Of a stretch of DNA of 64,000 bases, positions 1 through 10,050 are shown in pieces. The first letter of the stretch is position 1. Each line of letters starts with the position of its first letter. This DNA is from Hyphomicrobium sp. CS1BSMeth3 (GTDB lineage: Bacteria; Pseudomonadota; Alphaproteobacteria; Rhizobiales; Hyphomicrobiaceae): contig NZ_FPEI01000006.1 in the NCBI RefSeq assembly GCF_900117415.1, forward strand, positions 1,860,001 to 1,924,000. The letters run 5' to 3'. The notes beneath the pieces are model-generated. The model was not told the origin of the DNA, searched no databases, and was given only the letters and a program-made list of their open reading frames with translations. The position numbers were made by a program, and so were the translations under genes.

Positions 1-485
1 TCGCTGCACTGTGCAAGGCCTTCGGCATGAAGGTGATCGCAACGCGCCGCAACACGGCGGCCGGCGCAGGTGCCGCTGACGAGGTCGTGGCCGACAGCGC
101 GCTGATGAGCAAGCTGCCCGAAGCCGACTTCGTCGTGCTCACCTGCCCGCTGACGCCGGAGACGACGAACCTCATCTCGGGGCCGCAGATCGCTGCGATG
201 AAGCCGACCGCCTACCTCGTGAACGTCGCGCGCGGCAAGGTCGTGGATGAGCCGGCCATCACAACCGCACTCAAGGAGAAGCGCATCCGCGGTGCCGCCC
301 TCGACGTGACAGTGGAGGAACCGCTGCCCGCATCTTCGCCGCTCTGGTCCATGCCGCACGTCATCATCACGCCGCACTCGGCGGGCGAGACTGTCCGCTA
401 TGAGGACCGCGTGATCGACCTGCTCATCGAGAACGCCGACCGCCTCGCACGCGGCGAGACCAAGCTCGTCAACGAGATCGTGTAG
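1..485 (+). CDS. D-2-hydroxyacid dehydrogenase, C-terminal part (cut by window edge)
   Basis: The reading frame is already open at base 3, so the gene starts outside the window; about 160 residues are visible. They match the NAD-binding and C-terminal half of D-isomer-specific 2-hydroxyacid dehydrogenases, which reduce 2-keto acids with NAD(P)H in the cytoplasm. The three family landmarks are present in order: NVARGKVVDE with the substrate-binding Arg, DVTVEEPLP with the Glu of the catalytic relay, and ITPHSAG with the acid/base His. The substrate cannot be told from this part; glyoxylate/hydroxypyruvate, phosphoglycerate-like and formate dehydrogenase-like members share these motifs. The gene is followed by a candidate small RNA and a strong terminator. 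Confidence 0.85.
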   Translation, partial: AALCKAFGMKVIATRRNTAAGAGAADEVVADSALMSKLPEADFVVLTCPLTPETTNLISGPQIAAMKPTAYLVNVARGKVVDEPAITTALKEKRIRGAALDVTVEEPLPASSPLWSMPHVIITPHSAGETVRYEDRVIDLLIENADRLARGETKLVNEIV

Positions 486-487
486 AT

Positions 488-606
488 TTTCTTTGCTTGC
501 CGTGGGCTGCTGGGAAAAGGTGCTGTCGCACCTTGCGGTGGTGCTATGCCCGCGACCGCCATGCGGACGGGTCAACCGGGAGGACACCTCCCGGCCCGCT
601 TTTTTG
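488..606 (+). ncRNA. Candidate structured small RNA ending in a terminator
   Basis: The gap between the dehydrogenase and the convergent tlpA gene shows successive hairpins on the plus strand. A 7-bp stem (AAGGTGC/GCACCTT, TGTC loop) lies near 515-532, then GCGGT/ACCGC, then an 8-bp terminator stem followed by T residues. No protein frame in it looks real. It could be an independent sRNA or simply the structured 3' UTR of the dehydrogenase. It lacks the SRP RNA core and does not match any riboswitch I recognise. Confidence 0.3.
576..606 (+). terminator. Rho-independent terminator
   Basis: A perfect 8-bp stem CCGGGAGG/CCTCCCGG with a three-base loop (576-594) is followed by CCCGC and a run of six T (600-605). 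It ends transcripts from the dehydrogenase or the putative sRNA. Confidence 0.8.
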
Positions 607-802
607 TTTGGAATTCAATGCCCCCGGCACGATTTCCGCGCGCGAGAGACGGATTTGACCGGCTGACACGTTTGTCCGTCGGGGCCCGTATGCAAGCGCC
701 GGTCCCCCCCTCTAGCCTATGCCACGGAGGGGAGGTGAGGGGCGGTCAATATGCCATCGACTCCACAGGGCCGCCCCTCGCTCAGACCATCAGCAGGCGC
801 AC

Positions 803-1513
803 CTATTTCAGAGCGGCCCTGATCAGCGCAATGGCTTCAGGCGTGTCCCATTCGGCGGGGCCGACCATCCGGCCGATCTCGCGGCCATCCGCATCGATCA
901 GCAGCGTCGCCGGCAGGCCTATCGCCTTGAGCGTCGATGCCATGCGCGCATTCGGGTCCGCGAGAACGGCGAGATTGCGCGCATTGACCTGCTCGAGAAA
1001 CTTCCTGGCGCCATCTATGCCGGTGCGATCCACGCTGACGGCAACCACCTCGAATTTCCCCGAACCAAGCTTCGCCTGAAGGCGGTCGAGACCCGGCATC
1101 TCCTTGCGGCAAGGCGCACACCAGGTCGCCCAGAGATTGAGAAGGACGACCTTGCCCTTCCAGTCGGCCAGCGTGCGCTCACGGCCGTCGGCATCGACAA
1201 ACGGCGCGCTCGGCAGATCCTCAGGCGCGCTCTTGAAGACAAAGGAAGCCATCTGGCCAACGCTGAGCGCATTCCGCCCCGGCCCCGTGGGTAGCGATGC
1301 AGAGGGCTTCGCCTCGGTCGCCGACGATGGCCCTGTCGGCACGACTTTGGCAACCACCTCCGTGCCTTTGCGATTGTCAGGCTCCCCCAGGGTCACGTAT
1401 ACCGCGCCAAATCCGATCAGCGCGAAAACAGCCGCGACCGCGATATACGCTATGAAGGGCAGCCCTCTGGGCGCGGCCTTCTCGGCCTCGCCGCTACGTT
1501 CGTTGCTGCTCAT
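803..1513 (-). CDS. tlpA: TlpA-like thiol:disulfide oxidoreductase
   Basis: The 236-residue protein has one N-terminal membrane anchor (about residues 19-42) followed by a periplasmic thioredoxin-like (redoxin) domain with the active site WCAPC (Cys132 and Cys135). TlpA-type proteins reduce disulfides in the periplasm, classically for cytochrome oxidase copper-site maturation and cytochrome c biogenesis. The region between anchor and domain (about residues 45-95) is a Pro/Ser/Ala-rich linker. The gene is divergent from argH with only about 54 bp between the starts, an arrangement often conserved in Rhizobiales. The ATG at 1513 is followed at once by the polar leader and anchor. Confidence 0.88.
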   Translation of the reverse strand: MSSNERSGEAEKAAPRGLPFIAYIAVAAVFALIGFGAVYVTLGEPDNRKGTEVVAKVVPTGPSSATEAKPSASLPTGPGRNALSVGQMASFVFKSAPEDLPSAPFVDADGRERTLADWKGKVVLLNLWATWCAPCRKEMPGLDRLQAKLGSGKFEVVAVSVDRTGIDGARKFLEQVNARNLAVLADPNARMASTLKAIGLPATLLIDADGREIGRMVGPAEWDTPEAIALIRAALK

Positions 1514-1567
1514 GCTTGTCCTTCTGGCTTCCCAGCTACGCCAGCGTTCGATTGAAGAGGCCCCGCC

Positions 1568-2977
1568 GTGACCCGTTCCGACGCAAACAAGATGTGGGGT
1601 GGCCGCTTCGCAATGTCACCCGCCGAACTGATGGTCGAGATAAATGCCTCCATCGGCTTCGACAAGGCCATGGCACCGCAGGATATTGCGGGCTCCAAGG
1701 CGCACGCCGAAATGCTTGCTCGCCAAGGCATCATCTCCAAGACCGATGCACGCGAGATTATAAAGGGTCTCGAGCAGGTTCGGAGCGAGATCGAGCGCGG
1801 CGAATTCGCCTTTTCGCAAGCACTCGAAGATATTCATATGAACGTCGAAAGCCGGCTTGCCGAGCTGATCGGGCCGGCTGCGGGGCGGCTCCATACAGCC
1901 CGCTCGCGCAATGATCAGGTGGCGCTCGACTTCCGGTTGTATGTCCGCGACAGCCTCGACGCGTTCGACAGCACGCTGCACAGCCTCCAGCAGGTGCTGG
2001 CGACGAAGGCGGAAACTCACGCCGATGTCGTGATGCCGGGCTTCACCCATCTCCAGCCCGCCCAGCCGGTGACCTTCGGCCACCATCTGCTCGCCTATGT
2101 CGAGATGCTGGGACGCGACCGCGGCCGCTTTGCCGATGCGAGGAAGCGGCTCAATGAAAGCCCGCTCGGCTCGGCGGCGCTTGCCGGCACATCCTTCCCG
2201 ATCGATCGGGAGGCAACCGCCGAGGCCTTGGGCTTCGACCGGCCGACCGCGAATTCCCTAGACGGCGTCTCGGACCGCGATTTTGCGCTGGAAACGCTTG
2301 CCGCCGCGGCGATTTCGGCCATGCACCTCTCGCGGCTCGCCGAGGAGATCGTGATCTGGATGACGCCGCAGTTCGGCTTCGTCCGGCTTTCCGACAAGTG
2401 GACGACCGGCTCCTCCATCATGCCGCAGAAGCGCAACCCGGATGCCGCCGAGCTCTGCCGGGCCAAGGTCGGGCGCATTGCTGGCGCCTTCCAGGGCCTG
2501 CTCATGGTCATGAAGGGCCTGCCGCTGACCTATTCCAAGGACATGCAGGAGGACAAGGAAGCCACCTTCGACGCGCTCCGCGCCTTTGCCGTGGCCGCCG
2601 CCGCCATGCGCGGCATGATCGAGGATCTGGAGCCTGTCCCCGAGACCATGCGCGCTGCCGCGGGCCGCGGCTACTCCACCGCCACGGACCTCGCCGATTG
2701 GCTCGTGCGCACCCTCGGCCTCCCCTTCCGCGAGGCCCACCACGTCACGGGGACCATCGTCAAACGGGCCGAGAGCAAGGGCATGGCCCTCGAAGACCTC
2801 TCGCTCGCCGAGATGCAGGCCGTCGAGCCACGGATCACCAAAGACGTGTTCAGCGTCCTTTCGGTTGATGCCTCGGTCAGGAGCCGCACGAGCTATGGGG
2901 GAACTGCGCCACAGAACGTCCGCAAAATGGCGCGACGCTGGATAAAGCGGTTGGAAAAGGCACCGGGTAAGGCCTAA
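1568..2977 (+). CDS. argH: Argininosuccinate lyase
   Basis: The last step of arginine synthesis: cleavage of argininosuccinate to arginine and fumarate in the cytoplasm. The 469-residue product has the usual length and carries the fumarase/aspartase-superfamily signature [12 protein letters not shown] near residue 281, with the catalytic Ser in the GSS loop. The N-terminal MWGGRF and the [10 protein letters not shown] block are also typical. Translation starts at GTG 1568 with GAAGAGG just upstream. The gene leads an operon with the small lipoprotein gene and lysA. Confidence 0.97.
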   Translation: MTRSDANKMWGGRFAMSPAELMVEINASIGFDKAMAPQDIAGSKAHAEMLARQGIISKTDAREIIKGLEQVRSEIERGEFAFSQALEDIHMNVESRLAELIGPAAGRLHTARSRNDQVALDFRLYVRDSLDAFDSTLHSLQQVLATKAETHADVVMPGFTHLQPAQPVTFGHHLLAYVEMLGRDRGRFADARKRLNESPLGSAALAGTSFPIDREATAEALGFDRPTANSLDGVSDRDFALETLAAAAISAMHLSRLAEEIVIWMTPQFGFVRLSDKWTTGSSIMPQKRNPDAAELCRAKVGRIAGAFQGLLMVMKGLPLTYSKDMQEDKEATFDALRAFAVAAAAMRGMIEDLEPVPETMRAAAGRGYSTATDLADWLVRTLGLPFREAHHVTGTIVKRAESKGMALEDLSLAEMQAVEPRITKDVFSVLSVDASVRSRTSYGGTAPQNVRKMARRWIKRLEKAPGKA

Positions 2978-3044
2978 TAGGGTTGTGTGCGCTCGATCTT
3001 GCGCACCGGTCCGGCTCGTACCGGACACTACTGAACGGACGGAC

Positions 3045-3254
3045 ATGATCGCTCGGGTTGCAGGTGTCGGCATTGTACTGGGCTTGCTGGCGGTTTCGCT
3101 GGCCGGCTGCGGCGTGCGCGGTCCGCTGGATGGCCCATCGGCTAATCAGCAGGGTCAGGCCCGCAATGGGACGCTGACGACGCCGGCCAAAGCCGGCGAG
3201 CCGGCGACCAAACCGCCGCATCGCGATTTCTTCCTCGACGGCCTGCTCCGCTAG
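3045..3254 (+). CDS. lptM: Small LptM-like lipoprotein
   Basis: A 69-residue lipoprotein. Its signal peptide ends in the lipobox LAGC, followed by GVRGPLDGP, the hallmark CGxRGPL of the LptM (formerly YifL) family, which assists assembly of the LptD-LptE LPS translocon in enterobacteria. The rest is short and disordered. I chose the ATG at 3045 because it begins directly with the hydrophobic signal; the frame is open upstream to 2985 but adds an unlikely Cys/Arg-rich extension. It sits between argH and lysA, the usual location for this gene in proteobacteria. Confidence 0.85.
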   Translation: MIARVAGVGIVLGLLAVSLAGCGVRGPLDGPSANQQGQARNGTLTTPAKAGEPATKPPHRDFFLDGLLR

Positions 3255-3369
3255 TTCCGATCCGCTAGCTTCCCCGGCATTCCCGCTGTAATTGACAGAC
3301 ACGCCGTCACTGAGCGCGAGACTTCCCGCGCCCGGACGCATTGCCGCCACGCCCGACCCGAGCTCTCAA

Positions 3370-4656
<1,287 letters not shown>

Positions 4657-4901
4657 CCGGCCACGATCCCGCCGCAGTACGCGTTAATCCTCGCCCTGAA
4701 CGCAAATTGATCGAGATGCTGGATCGTTTTGCAGCGCGGCATACGTGAAGCGTGTTAGGAACTATGTGCCGGGGCGTGGGTACGACCGGTATGCGGATGC
4801 CTATCCCGGCCCACGCTGAATGTTGTGCACGAAAGCTGAACGCGGAGATCTCGGGCTCTTGGACTTGCCCCCGCTCCGCGGTTTCGCATTAAGGTGCGCC
4901 T

Positions 4902-7550
4902 ATGGCTGATCTGACGACCCCGCCGCGGTCGACCACCGCCGCGGTGTTCGAGCGCAAGATCCGGTTGAGCCGCTGGGCCCAGCTGTTCGAGCGGCTTTGG
5001 CCGCGAACCTGGGCGCTGCTGGCCGTCGCCGCCCTCTTCGTCATCGTTTCGCTGGCGGGTCTCTGGCCGCGCCTTCCCGAGGCCGCCCACTACACCCTTC
5101 TCGGCGCCTTCGGCCTTGCGGCCCTCGCAGCCCTCCTCTGGATGGCCCGCACACCCTTTCCGACCCGCGAGGAAGCCCTTCGCCGCCTCGAGCAGCGCTC
5201 GGCCATGCCGCACCGGCCAGCCTCCTCCTATGAGGACACACTTTCCGCGCCCGGCGTAGGCGGCGCCACCCAGGCCCTCTGGGAAGCGCACCGCGCGCGC
5301 CTCGCCGCGACCCTCGCCAAGCTCCGCGTCGGCACGCCCTCGCCGCGCGCCGATCGCGCCGATCCCTGGGCGCTCCGCGCCGTGCTGCTCATCGGCGTCG
5401 GCGTGCTCGCGGCGGCAGCCGGCGACGGCTTCATGGACCGCCTTTCGCAGGCCTTCCGCTTTGGCACGCCCGCGACCACCGTCAGCACCGCCCGCCTCGA
5501 TGCCTGGGTGACGCCGCCGGCCTATACGGCGCGGCCGCCGCTCATGCTCGTCGATGGCTCGCGTGCGAGCGCACCGTCCGTGCTCGGCGAGGCCAGCCCC
5601 TCGTTCGAGGTGCCGGTCAAAAGCGCGCTCGTCGTGCGCGCCAGCGGCGAGCGTGCCTCGGGCCTGACGCTCGAAGTCACGGACGACGCCGGCAAGGTCG
5701 AGATCCTCTCGCCGAAGAAACCGGACCTCCCGCCGGGCCTCACCATGACGAGCGAGGTCGCCGAGATCCGCATGGAGCTCATGCGCCCCGTCACGGTGCG
5801 CGCCCGCGGTGTCGCCGGCGAGCCTCATTGGGCCTTCCGCATCATCCCCGACCACCCGCCGAAGATCGCCCTCTCCAAGGATCCCGAGCGCATGCCGCGC
5901 GGCTCCTTGAAGCTGACGTACAAGGTCGAGGACGACTACGGCATCGCGAGCGCCGAGGCGCGCATCACCCGCATTAGGCCCAAGCCCGGCGATCCGGCAA
6001 CGAGCTGGGCGCGGCCGAAGAAAAAGGGCGCGCGTCCCCCGCTCGAGAAGCCGCCTGTGCTGACGCTGCGTCTCCCCCGCGCAAATGCCAAGCAGGCCGA
6101 GGGCACGAGCTATCACGAGCTCTCCGGCCACCCGTGGGCCGGCATGCGCGTGCGCATGATCCTCTCGGCCAAGGATCAGGCTGGTCAGGTCGGCAAGAGC
6201 GAGCCCGTCGAGTTCATCCTCCCGCAGCGCCGCTTCGAAAATCCGATCGCGCGCGCCGTCGTCGAGCAGCGCCGCAACCTCATCGAGGATCCGCGCAACC
6301 GCGATCAGGTAGTCATCGCCCTCGATGCGATCGCCACCGAGCCCGAAGGCTTCTTCCCGGACTACAGCGCCTACATCAACCTGCGCGCCGCCTACTGGCG
6401 CCTCATGCGCGACAGGTCACGCGAGGGCATGAAGAACGTCGTCGACCAGCTCTGGCATGTCGCCATCCGGCTCGAGGACGGCAATCTCTCCGAGGCCGAG
6501 CGTCGCCTGCGCCAGGCCCAGGAGGACCTCGCCAAGGCGCTCCAGGAAGGCGCGAGCGACGAAGAGATCCAGCGCCTCATGAACGAGCTGCGCCAGGCGC
6601 TCAACCAGTTCATGGAGCAGCTTGCGCGCCAGGCCGAAGGCCAGCAGCCACAGCCCATGCCGCAAGGCCAGCAGAACCAGATGCTGAGCCAGCGCGATCT
6701 CGAGCGCATGATGCGCGACATCGAGAACATGGCGCGCCAGGGCTCACGCGAGAACGCGCAGCAAATGCTGAGCCAGCTCCGCGATCTGCTGGAGCGGCTT
6801 CAGTCTGGTCGCATGGCCCGTCAGCAAGGCCAGCAGAACCAGCAAATGATGCAGATGATGGACCAGTTCGGGGACATGATCCGCCAGCAGCAGCAGCTTC
6901 TCGACGATACCTTCAGCGAGCAGCGCCAGGCTGGTGAGGATGGCCAGGACGGTCAGCAGGGCCAACAGGGTCAGCAAGGTCAGCGCGGCCAGCAGGGACA
7001 AGGCCAACAGGGCCAACGCGGGCAGCGTGGCCAGAGAGGCCAACAGGGTCAGGGTCAACAAGGGCAGCAGGGACAGCAGGGCCGTGGCTATGGCGATCTG
7101 AGCCGCCGCCAGGGCGAGCTGCGCAACCGCCTCGGACAGCTCGGCCAGGGCCTCCAGCAGTTCGGCATGCAGCCTCCATCCCAGTTCGGCGGCGCCCAGC
7201 GCTCCATGGAGGAAGCCGAGCAGGCGCTGCGCGAGGGCAATCTCGATGGCGCCGCGCGCGCCGAGCAGCGCGCCCTCGAACAGCTCCGCCAGGGCGCCCA
7301 GCAGATGGCGCAGCAGATGCTGCGCCAGATGCCCGGCCAGTTCGGCCGCTCTGCGGATGTGCCGCTCGATCCCATGGGTCGCCCGCAGCGCACCGAAGGC
7401 CCGGATCTCGGCACTTCCGTCAAGGTGCCGGAAGAGATCGACATCCAGCGCGCCCGCGAGATCCTGGAAGAGCTGCGCCGCCGCCTCGGCGATCAGCAGC
7501 GCCCGCTCCTCGAGCTCGACTACATCGAGCGCCTGCTGCGGCGGTTCTGA
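4902..7550 (+). CDS. TIGR02302 / DUF4175 family membrane protein with Gln/Gly repeat region
   Basis: An 882-residue protein of the alphaproteobacterial TIGR02302 family, function unknown. There are hydrophobic segments near residues 31-50, 65-83 and 150-172, then a long extracytoplasmic or cytoplasmic body. A Gln/Met-rich coiled region (from about residue 560) passes into a low-complexity block of QQGQ/QRGQ units (about residues 680-727) and then a helical C-terminus ending in RPLLELDYIERLLRRF. Following lysA is the family's common position in Rhizobiales. The low-complexity block is expected for the family; its exact length probably varies by strain. Confidence 0.85.
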   Translation: MADLTTPPRSTTAAVFERKIRLSRWAQLFERLWPRTWALLAVAALFVIVSLAGLWPRLPEAAHYTLLGAFGLAALAALLWMARTPFPTREEALRRLEQRSAMPHRPASSYEDTLSAPGVGGATQALWEAHRARLAATLAKLRVGTPSPRADRADPWALRAVLLIGVGVLAAAAGDGFMDRLSQAFRFGTPATTVSTARLDAWVTPPAYTARPPLMLVDGSRASAPSVLGEASPSFEVPVKSALVVRASGERASGLTLEVTDDAGKVEILSPKKPDLPPGLTMTSEVAEIRMELMRPVTVRARGVAGEPHWAFRIIPDHPPKIALSKDPERMPRGSLKLTYKVEDDYGIASAEARITRIRPKPGDPATSWARPKKKGARPPLEKPPVLTLRLPRANAKQAEGTSYHELSGHPWAGMRVRMILSAKDQAGQVGKSEPVEFILPQRRFENPIARAVVEQRRNLIEDPRNRDQVVIALDAIATEPEGFFPDYSAYINLRAAYWRLMRDRSREGMKNVVDQLWHVAIRLEDGNLSEAERRLRQAQEDLAKALQEGASDEEIQRLMNELRQALNQFMEQLARQAEGQQPQPMPQGQQNQMLSQRDLERMMRDIENMARQGSRENAQQMLSQLRDLLERLQSGRMARQQGQQNQQMMQMMDQFGDMIRQQQQLLDDTFSEQRQAGEDGQDGQQGQQGQQGQRGQQGQGQQGQRGQRGQRGQQGQGQQGQQGQQGRGYGDLSRRQGELRNRLGQLGQGLQQFGMQPPSQFGGAQRSMEEAEQALREGNLDGAARAEQRALEQLRQGAQQMAQQMLRQMPGQFGRSADVPLDPMGRPQRTEGPDLGTSVKVPEEIDIQRAREILEELRRRLGDQQRPLLELDYIERLLRRF
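6940..7086 (+). repeat. Coding tandem repeat of Gln/Gly units
   Basis: Inside the TIGR02302 gene, near-identical short units (variants of CAGGGCCAACAGGGTCAG) encode alternating QQGQ, QRGQ and QGQ. The DNA is repetitive enough for slippage, while synonymous changes between units show that it is under some coding constraint. Confidence 0.8.
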
Positions 7551-7555
7551 TCACG

Positions 7556-7597
7556 CTCCCCTCTCCCCGCTTGCGGGAGAGGGCCAGGGTGAGGGGC
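7556..7597. repeat. REP-like palindrome copy 1
   Basis: CTCTCCCCGC-TTGC-GGGAGAG followed by GGCCAGGGTGAGGGGC. The stem and trailing GGGTGAGGGGC recur at 28744-28790, so this is an interspersed family in this genome. Confidence 0.65.
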
Positions 7598-7751
7598 AGC
7601 GACAATCGCGACATCGGCGGCTTGCGTTCGCGCCTTCAGCGCGACGGGGCTTTAATGAGTCGCGCGCCGCTGGCGCGACCGCCCCTGGCCCCAATCGGGG
7701 AGACCCCGAACCCCCTCCTTTTTATGACTTGGCGTTCGCCGCGAGCGCACC

Positions 7752-7792
7752 ATCATCCCCTCTCCCCGCCCTTGCGGGGAGAGGGGGAAGTG
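7752..7792. repeat. REP-like palindrome copy 2
   Basis: CCCTCTCCCCGC and GCGGGGAGAGGG arms surround a short loop, followed by GGAAGTGGGG. It is the same family as the copy about 200 bp to the left. Confidence 0.65.
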
Positions 7793-8040
7793 GGGCGCGT
7801 CATAGGCCGCGCTGTCGCTCTGGCCGCCGCGGGCATGGCACCACGATGGGAGGCGGCAGCACCCCTTCCCGGCAGCCCGCGGCACTAAAACAGACCACTG
7901 CCGCGAGCACAGCATGATCCACTCTCTCCGCTCGCGGGCGAAGAGACGCAATTGGCACAGGCGCGCGACCGTCATGAGCGCGCGACTGCGCGCCGGCCGG
8001 TAGGCCGTGCCAGGAAGCAGCCCGCGGCACTAAGAAAAAT

Positions 8041-9759
8041 CTAAGAAGAACTCCCCGACCGCCCTGACGCGATCGCCTGATGCAGCGCCAGCACCGGCAG
8101 CAGTCCCACCAGCACGATCAGCAGCGAGCTGAGCCCCGCGCTCTCGAACAGCTCGAGCGAGGCGAGGCTGTAGACGTGCGTCGCCAGCGTCTCGAAATTG
8201 AAGGGCCGGAGCAGCAGCGCCGCCGGCAGCTCCTTCATGGCATCGACGAACACGAGCAGCCCCGCACTTCCGAGCGCCGGCAGCAGCAGCGGCAGATGCA
8301 CGTGCACCATGGTCGCGAACGGCGTCGAGCCGAGCGTGCGCGCGGCCGCATCCAGGTTCGGCGACACGCGCTCCATGCCCGCTTCGATCGCGCCGAGCGA
8401 CACCGCCAGGAAGCGGATCGCGAACGCCAGCACCAGCGCGAACAGCGTCCCCGTCATGAGCAGGCCGAGCGGCAGCCCGAACAACGCCCGCGAAAGCGCA
8501 TCAATGCGATTGTCCAGGGACGCAAGCGGGATCAGCAGCCCGAGCGCCAGCACCGTACCGGGCAGCGCGTAGCCCACGCCCGCGAGCCGCACGGCAAACC
8601 GCATGAACGGCCCGCCCACAATGCGGCGCGCATAAGCGAGGATCACCGCAAGCACCACCGTCGCGGCCGCGGCCAGCACGGCGAGCAACATGCTGTTTCC
8701 GGCCGCGCGCCAGAGCGCCGTCCAACCCGCATCGTCCGTGAAATGGAGCGCGTTGTAGGCAAGCACCAGGCACGGCAGCACGAACCCGACGACGACCGGA
8801 ATGAGGCACGCAATGATCGCGCCCACTGCCCACCAGCCGGACAGCTCGGAGAAGGGGATCGAGCGATAGCGCCCCGTCGTATGATGGAACTGCTTCCGCC
8901 CGCGCGCGTGCCGCTCGATGGCGAAAAGGATCAGCACGACCGCCAGCGCGGCAAGCGCAATCTGCGCCGCACCGCCGAGGCTCGATCGCTGCAGCCAGGT
9001 TGCATAGAGCGCCGCCGAAAGCGTCTCCACGCCGAGGTGCTGCACAGCCCCGAGATCATTGAGGCATTCCATGAGCACGAGCGCGACGCCTGCCGCCAGC
9101 GCAGGCCGGGCGAGCGGCAATGCGACGCTGATGAAGGTCCCCCAAGGCGTCCGCCCGAGCGTGCGCGCGACCTCGAGCACGCAGATGGACTGCTGCACGA
9201 AGCTCGCCCGCGCCGCCAGATACACATACGGGTAGAGCACGCTCGCCAGCAGAAAGATCGCGCCGGTCGTCGACCGGATGTCCGGGAACCAGTAGTCGCG
9301 CGGCGTGCGCCATTCGAAGAACGCCCTGAGCGCACCCTGTACGGGCCCAGCATAGCCCAGAAGATCGACGTAGCAGTACGCGGCAATATAGGTCGGCACC
9401 GCGAGCGGGATCACCAGCAGCCGGTCGAGCAGGCCCCGTCCCGGGAAGCGATACATGGTGATGATCCAGGCCGTGCCCGCGCCCACCACCAGCGTGATCG
9501 TGGCGACGCCCGCCATCACCATCAGCGTCGTCGCCAGCGCGCCCGGCAGGATCGTGCGCAAGAGATGCGGCCAGGTCTCGAAGCCGGCCGAGAGCGCCAG
9601 CACGGTGATCGCCGCGACCGGCAGGGCCACGAGCCCCGCAATGATCCCGACGGCGATCGCCCAGCCCGGCGAAACCCGGCGTCGCGCGCGCCAGGAACCT
9701 CGGCCATGGGCCGGAAAGCGCCCCGTTCGCCCGGATGTCGAGAGATCGCTGCTCTGCAT
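8041..9759 (-). CDS. Fused iron-type ABC transporter permease (FbpB/SfuB/ThiP family)
   Basis: A polytopic inner-membrane protein with about 12 hydrophobic segments in two similar halves, each with the binding-protein-dependent permease EAA-type loop (VARTLGRTPWGTF and AARTLGSTPFATM). This two-domain architecture is typical of ferric iron (FbpB/SfuB) and thiamine (ThiP) uptake systems. No ATPase or binding-protein gene is adjacent, so the substrate is inferred only from family resemblance. I set the start at the ATG at 9759 (MQSSDLST), giving 572 residues; the frame is open to 9957, but the extra part is Arg-rich and unlike permease N-termini. Confidence 0.8.
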   Translation of the reverse strand: MQSSDLSTSGRTGRFPAHGRGSWRARRRVSPGWAIAVGIIAGLVALPVAAITVLALSAGFETWPHLLRTILPGALATTLMVMAGVATITLVVGAGTAWIITMYRFPGRGLLDRLLVIPLAVPTYIAAYCYVDLLGYAGPVQGALRAFFEWRTPRDYWFPDIRSTTGAIFLLASVLYPYVYLAARASFVQQSICVLEVARTLGRTPWGTFISVALPLARPALAAGVALVLMECLNDLGAVQHLGVETLSAALYATWLQRSSLGGAAQIALAALAVVLILFAIERHARGRKQFHHTTGRYRSIPFSELSGWWAVGAIIACLIPVVVGFVLPCLVLAYNALHFTDDAGWTALWRAAGNSMLLAVLAAAATVVLAVILAYARRIVGGPFMRFAVRLAGVGYALPGTVLALGLLIPLASLDNRIDALSRALFGLPLGLLMTGTLFALVLAFAIRFLAVSLGAIEAGMERVSPNLDAAARTLGSTPFATMVHVHLPLLLPALGSAGLLVFVDAMKELPAALLLRPFNFETLATHVYSLASLELFESAGLSSLLIVLVGLLPVLALHQAIASGRSGSSS

Positions 9760-10050
9760 GGGATGCCGGATGCTCCGCCGCCCAACGGAAGAAGAAGGTT
9801 TACGCGCGGCCGCCCAGACGGCTGCAGATGGCTCCTCATAGCCCTTCCCGACCGCCGTGGTCGAGTATCTTGACTGCCCCTTGAAGGAAAGGCCTCTTTT
9901 GGCAGCGCACAAAACCGGTTCGCGCACGCTGTCAATGCGTTGACCGAACATAGTCAACGGACTGGTCAGCTTGGCCCCTGTCGGCTAGTAGTCATGCGGA
10001 GCGCTTACATCACAATCAGCGCCGAGACGGATGATGAGCAGGGAGGTTGC

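Larger units (their letters stand above)
7551..8040. other. 490-bp intergenic stretch with REP-like palindromes
   Basis: No convincing gene lies here. Two copies of a CCCCTCTCCCCGC-type palindrome (7556-7597 and 7752-7792) flank a segment with further short hairpins, for example GTCGCGC/GCGCGAC near 7660-7680 and CCCC/GGGG near 7690-7702, ending in a T-rich stretch near 7720. A weaker copy lies near 7920-7950. The flanking genes are convergent, so this is a shared 3' region. Confidence 0.6.

Noticed and set aside
4755-6131. A 458-codon minus-strand frame opposite the TIGR02302 gene
   Set aside because: Arg/Gly/Ala-rich shadow; the plus-strand protein has TM segments and a recognisable family pattern.
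8080-9873. A long plus-strand frame of 597 codons opposite the ABC permease
   Set aside because: Gln/Arg/His-rich and without domains; it is the antisense of a GC-rich membrane-protein gene.
9760-10050. Upstream extensions of pdhA and the permease into the divergent gap
   Set aside because: The extensions lack homology, and good ribosome sites or family-like starts lie at 10051 and 9759.
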